A DNA stretch of 64,000 nucleotides, taken from positions 1,436,849 through 1,500,848 of the forward strand of contig CP070638.1 in NCBI GenBank assembly GCA_020354025.1. Direction: 5' to 3'. Below, in pieces: positions 62,243 through 64,000 of the stretch. This DNA comes from Fidelibacterota bacterium. Its GTDB lineage: Bacteria; Fidelibacterota; Marinisomatia; SCGC-AAA003-L08; TS1B11. Under the pieces are notes generated by a model that saw only the letters and a program-made list of their open reading frames with translations, ran no database searches and was not told where the DNA came from. Each line of letters begins with the position of its first letter. Position 1 is the stretch's first letter. Made by a program: the position numbers and the translations under genes.

Positions 62243-64000
62243 TCATTCTACTCCCAGGCGCTGCAGGGTATACTTGCATACCCTGGGTACATACTCGTAT
62301 CTATCCTTCATAGCGGCCTTGAGCTGCGGTAGCGCCGGGCGGGCTTTCTCACCGATCCGGCCCAGTGCGGTCGCAGCCGCCAGGCGGACATTATCCGCTC
62401 CCTGCTCCAGGGCATCGACCAGCACGGGGAGTGCCTGGTCCTCCCAGCCCCAGTCGCACAGCGCGTGGGCCGCGGCGACCCGCACACTCTGCGAGGTATC
62501 ACCAATCATCAGTCCGTGCAGGGCGATACGGGCCTTATTGATGGTCCCGGCATCCTTGCAGGTATTGTGTAGACCCACCACTGCCCAGTAGCGCACCGGG
62601 GCGTCTTTATCCTCCAGTGCCTCGAAGTACGCTGGTATCACCCTGGTGGGGTTCTGACCGTCCAGCGCCTTGATCGCCAGCAGGTGCTCCTGCAGGTCGG
62701 TCGCGTCCAGCTGGTCCCGCCAGTGCGGCCGGGTCGGGACTGGCGGTTGAGCTGGGGTAGCAGGATCACCATACCGGTACTGAACGACTTCGCTGTCGCT
62801 GAAACCGAGCCGGCAGGCCTTGGCGGAGAGTACCTGACCGGACTTGAGCGTGATCGGCTCGCTGTAGAGCTGCCAGCCCGTCTTCTCATCCTTCAGATCC
62901 ACCTGATAGGCAATTGACGCACCGTCAGTCGGACAGCTGAGACTCACGGTTGCCGTCGAAGAGAAGAATTTTTTCACGGGGCTGAATCCCGGCTCGGCCG
63001 TGGTCTCATACTTCCCCCCCGGACGCTTCAGCTCATCGAAGTCCGCCTCAGGGATCAGCCCAACATCGCCGACCGTCTTCATCCACTCCAGCAGCACCAG
63101 GCGCAGACGCTGGAGCTCGTCCTGGTATCGCGGATCACCGGCGAGGTTGTGGATTTCGTGGGGATCGCTGGCGGTGTCGTAGAGCTCCTCCACGGGCTTG
63201 CTGGGCATGAAGTAGTTTTGCTCAGACCCTTGTAGCCGGCCCTCAGCGTTGAGCCGGCGCATCTCCCGCATGGTTGGCATCTGGTTCATGTAGTCGATAT
63301 CCTGGCCGTAGGTGACGTGCGGCATGAAATTACGGATGTACTTGAAGCGCTTGTCACGCACGGCACGGATGAGGTCGCAGGCTTCGTCCATCCGGTCCCG
63401 GGCGGCGAAGATGTATTCCCGCGGCTCCGCCTTCTGGCCGCCGAGGAACGGCTGGCCCTGCATGTATTCCGGCACTTTCACGCCCGCCAGGGAGAGCATC
63501 GTCGGGGCGAAGTCGATGAACGACACCAGGTCGTCGTTGATGGTGCCGGGCATCATCATGGTGAGGTCCGACGGGCTGGCGAGTTTGAGCAGCTGCTCCG
63601 GCACGCGGATGATCAGCGGTACGTGCAGGCCGGAGTCATAGATCCAGCGCTTGGCCCGGGGCAGCCCGCGGCCGTGATCGCCCCAGAACCACACGATGGT
63701 GTTCTCCGCCAGGCCGTCGTCCTCCAGCTGCTGCAGGACATCAGCCACCCGTTTGTCCATAAGCGTAATGAGGTCGTAATAGCGGGCCCAGTCCTGGCGC
63801 ACCACCGGCGTATCAGGATAGTACGGGGGGAGCTCCGCACGAGCCGGGTCGTGCTTCTCATCTGGGCCGAGCCCGGCCAACTGGGCCAGCCGTTCCGCGT
63901 TATTGGTACGGATTTGGCTTTCGTGGGTAATGGTGAAATTGATAACGGCGAAAAAGGGCTGGCCTTCCGCCCGGCCTCGCCAGTAGGCCTGGCGGCTGCT
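62243..64000 (-). CDS. Sulfatase C-terminal part fused to HEAT repeats (partial, runs off the window)
   Basis: The coding frame is open to the window end. Upstream of the first internal start (63880) it reads 40 more codons (for example GQPFFAVINFTITHESQI), so the N-terminus with the formylglycine Cys is missing here. Visible are FWGDHGRGLPRAKRW (the second metal motif, analogous to SDHG/SDNG) and the sulfatase C-terminal subdomain (ELYDTASDPHEIHNLAG). A beta-rich linker with chitobiase-like content follows (about residues 280-365 from the internal start), then HEAT-type repeats to the end (SVRVAAAHALCDWGWEDQALP, VRLAAATALGRIGEKARP). Expected enzyme: sulfatase; the HEAT tail may bind other proteins. 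Confidence 0.85.
   Translation of the reverse strand, partial: SSRQAYWRGRAEGQPFFAVINFTITHESQIRTNNAERLAQLAGLGPDEKHDPARAELPPYYPDTPVVRQDWARYYDLITLMDKRVADVLQQLEDDGLAENTIVWFWGDHGRGLPRAKRWIYDSGLHVPLIIRVPEQLLKLASPSDLTMMMPGTINDDLVSFIDFAPTMLSLAGVKVPEYMQGQPFLGGQKAEPREYIFAARDRMDEACDLIRAVRDKRFKYIRNFMPHVTYGQDIDYMNQMPTMREMRRLNAEGRLQGSEQNYFMPSKPVEELYDTASDPHEIHNLAGDPRYQDELQRLRLVLLEWMKTVGDVGLIPEADFDELKRPGGKYETTAEPGFSPVKKFFSSTATVSLSCPTDGASIAYQVDLKDEKTGWQLYSEPITLKSGQVLSAKACRLGFSDSEVVQYRYGDPATPAQPPVPTRPHWRDQLDATDLQEHLLAIKALDGQNPTRVIPAYFEALEDKDAPVRYWAVVGLHNTCKDAGTINKARIALHGLMIGDTSQSVRVAAAHALCDWGWEDQALPVLVDALEQGADNVRLAAATALGRIGEKARPALPQLKAAMKDRYEYVPRVCKYTLQRLGVE

Noticed and set aside
16839..64000. The array as a mobile island
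   Set aside because: No transposase, integrase, tRNA junction or flanking direct repeat is seen within the window; one boundary lies outside.

Overview
The window comes from a Gram-negative bacterium with moderately GC-rich DNA. I see outer-membrane beta-barrel proteins, many Sec/SPII lipoproteins and very many twin-arginine (Tat) signal peptides. The mix of Tat-exported Gfo/Idh/MocA oxidoreductases, DUF1080 proteins, ThuA proteins and S1 sulfatases is typical of Planctomycetota, Lentisphaerota/Verrucomicrobiota and deep FCB lineages such as Neomarinimicrobiota or Latescibacterota. The FadL/PorV-like protein and the UMF1 transporter lean towards an FCB lineage, but I see no marker gene that settles it. 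I found no rRNA, tRNA, CRISPR array, insertion sequence or phage gene.

Region 1 (1-12.4 kb, mostly + strand) is general metabolism. It holds a secreted endonuclease/exonuclease/phosphatase-fold enzyme, a BamA-like outer-membrane protein, a UMF1-type MFS transporter, a tiny membrane-anchored HMA-like protein in its own promoter-terminator unit, RtcB RNA ligase, a short beta-barrel-like protein, an ADP-forming acyl-CoA synthetase, a DRTGG/BioD-like protein, a cytosolic Gfo/Idh/MocA dehydrogenase (- strand) and an exported TIM-barrel sugar isomerase. Region 2 (12.3-16.5 kb) has a GT2 glycosyltransferase converging on a three-gene - strand operon: discoidin-like lipoprotein, Agl23/GT39-type membrane protein and ApbE.

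Region 3 (16.8-53 kb) is entirely - strand. It is a very dense carbohydrate-processing array with twelve Gfo/Idh/MocA dehydrogenases (eleven with Tat signals, one of them split by a stop codon), four xylose-isomerase-like TIM barrels (one fused to DUF1080), two further DUF1080 lipoproteins, a PmoA-like (DUF6807) lipoprotein, a DUF5060/DUF4038-like lipoprotein, an FHS-type MFS sugar transporter, a ThuA-HEAT lipoprotein and a four-gene tandem family of exported TIM-barrel-like proteins of unknown function. Region 4 (53.3-64 kb, also - strand) has five S1 sulfatases (one fused to HEAT repeats and running off the window), an arylsulfotransferase-like beta-propeller and a FadL/PorV-like outer-membrane protein.

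My reading is an exported oxidative route for sulfated or otherwise modified glycans. Sulfatases would strip sulfate. Tat-exported dehydrogenases with pre-bound NAD(P) would oxidise sugars, probably to 3-keto glycosides. DUF1080, TIM-barrel and ThuA proteins would cleave or rearrange the keto-sugars, and the MFS carriers would import the products. No SusC/SusD pair, no classical glycoside hydrolase apart from the DUF5060/DUF4038-like protein, and no dedicated regulator is visible. The individual families are known; the concerted pathway, the substrate and the four-gene tandem family are inference or unknown.
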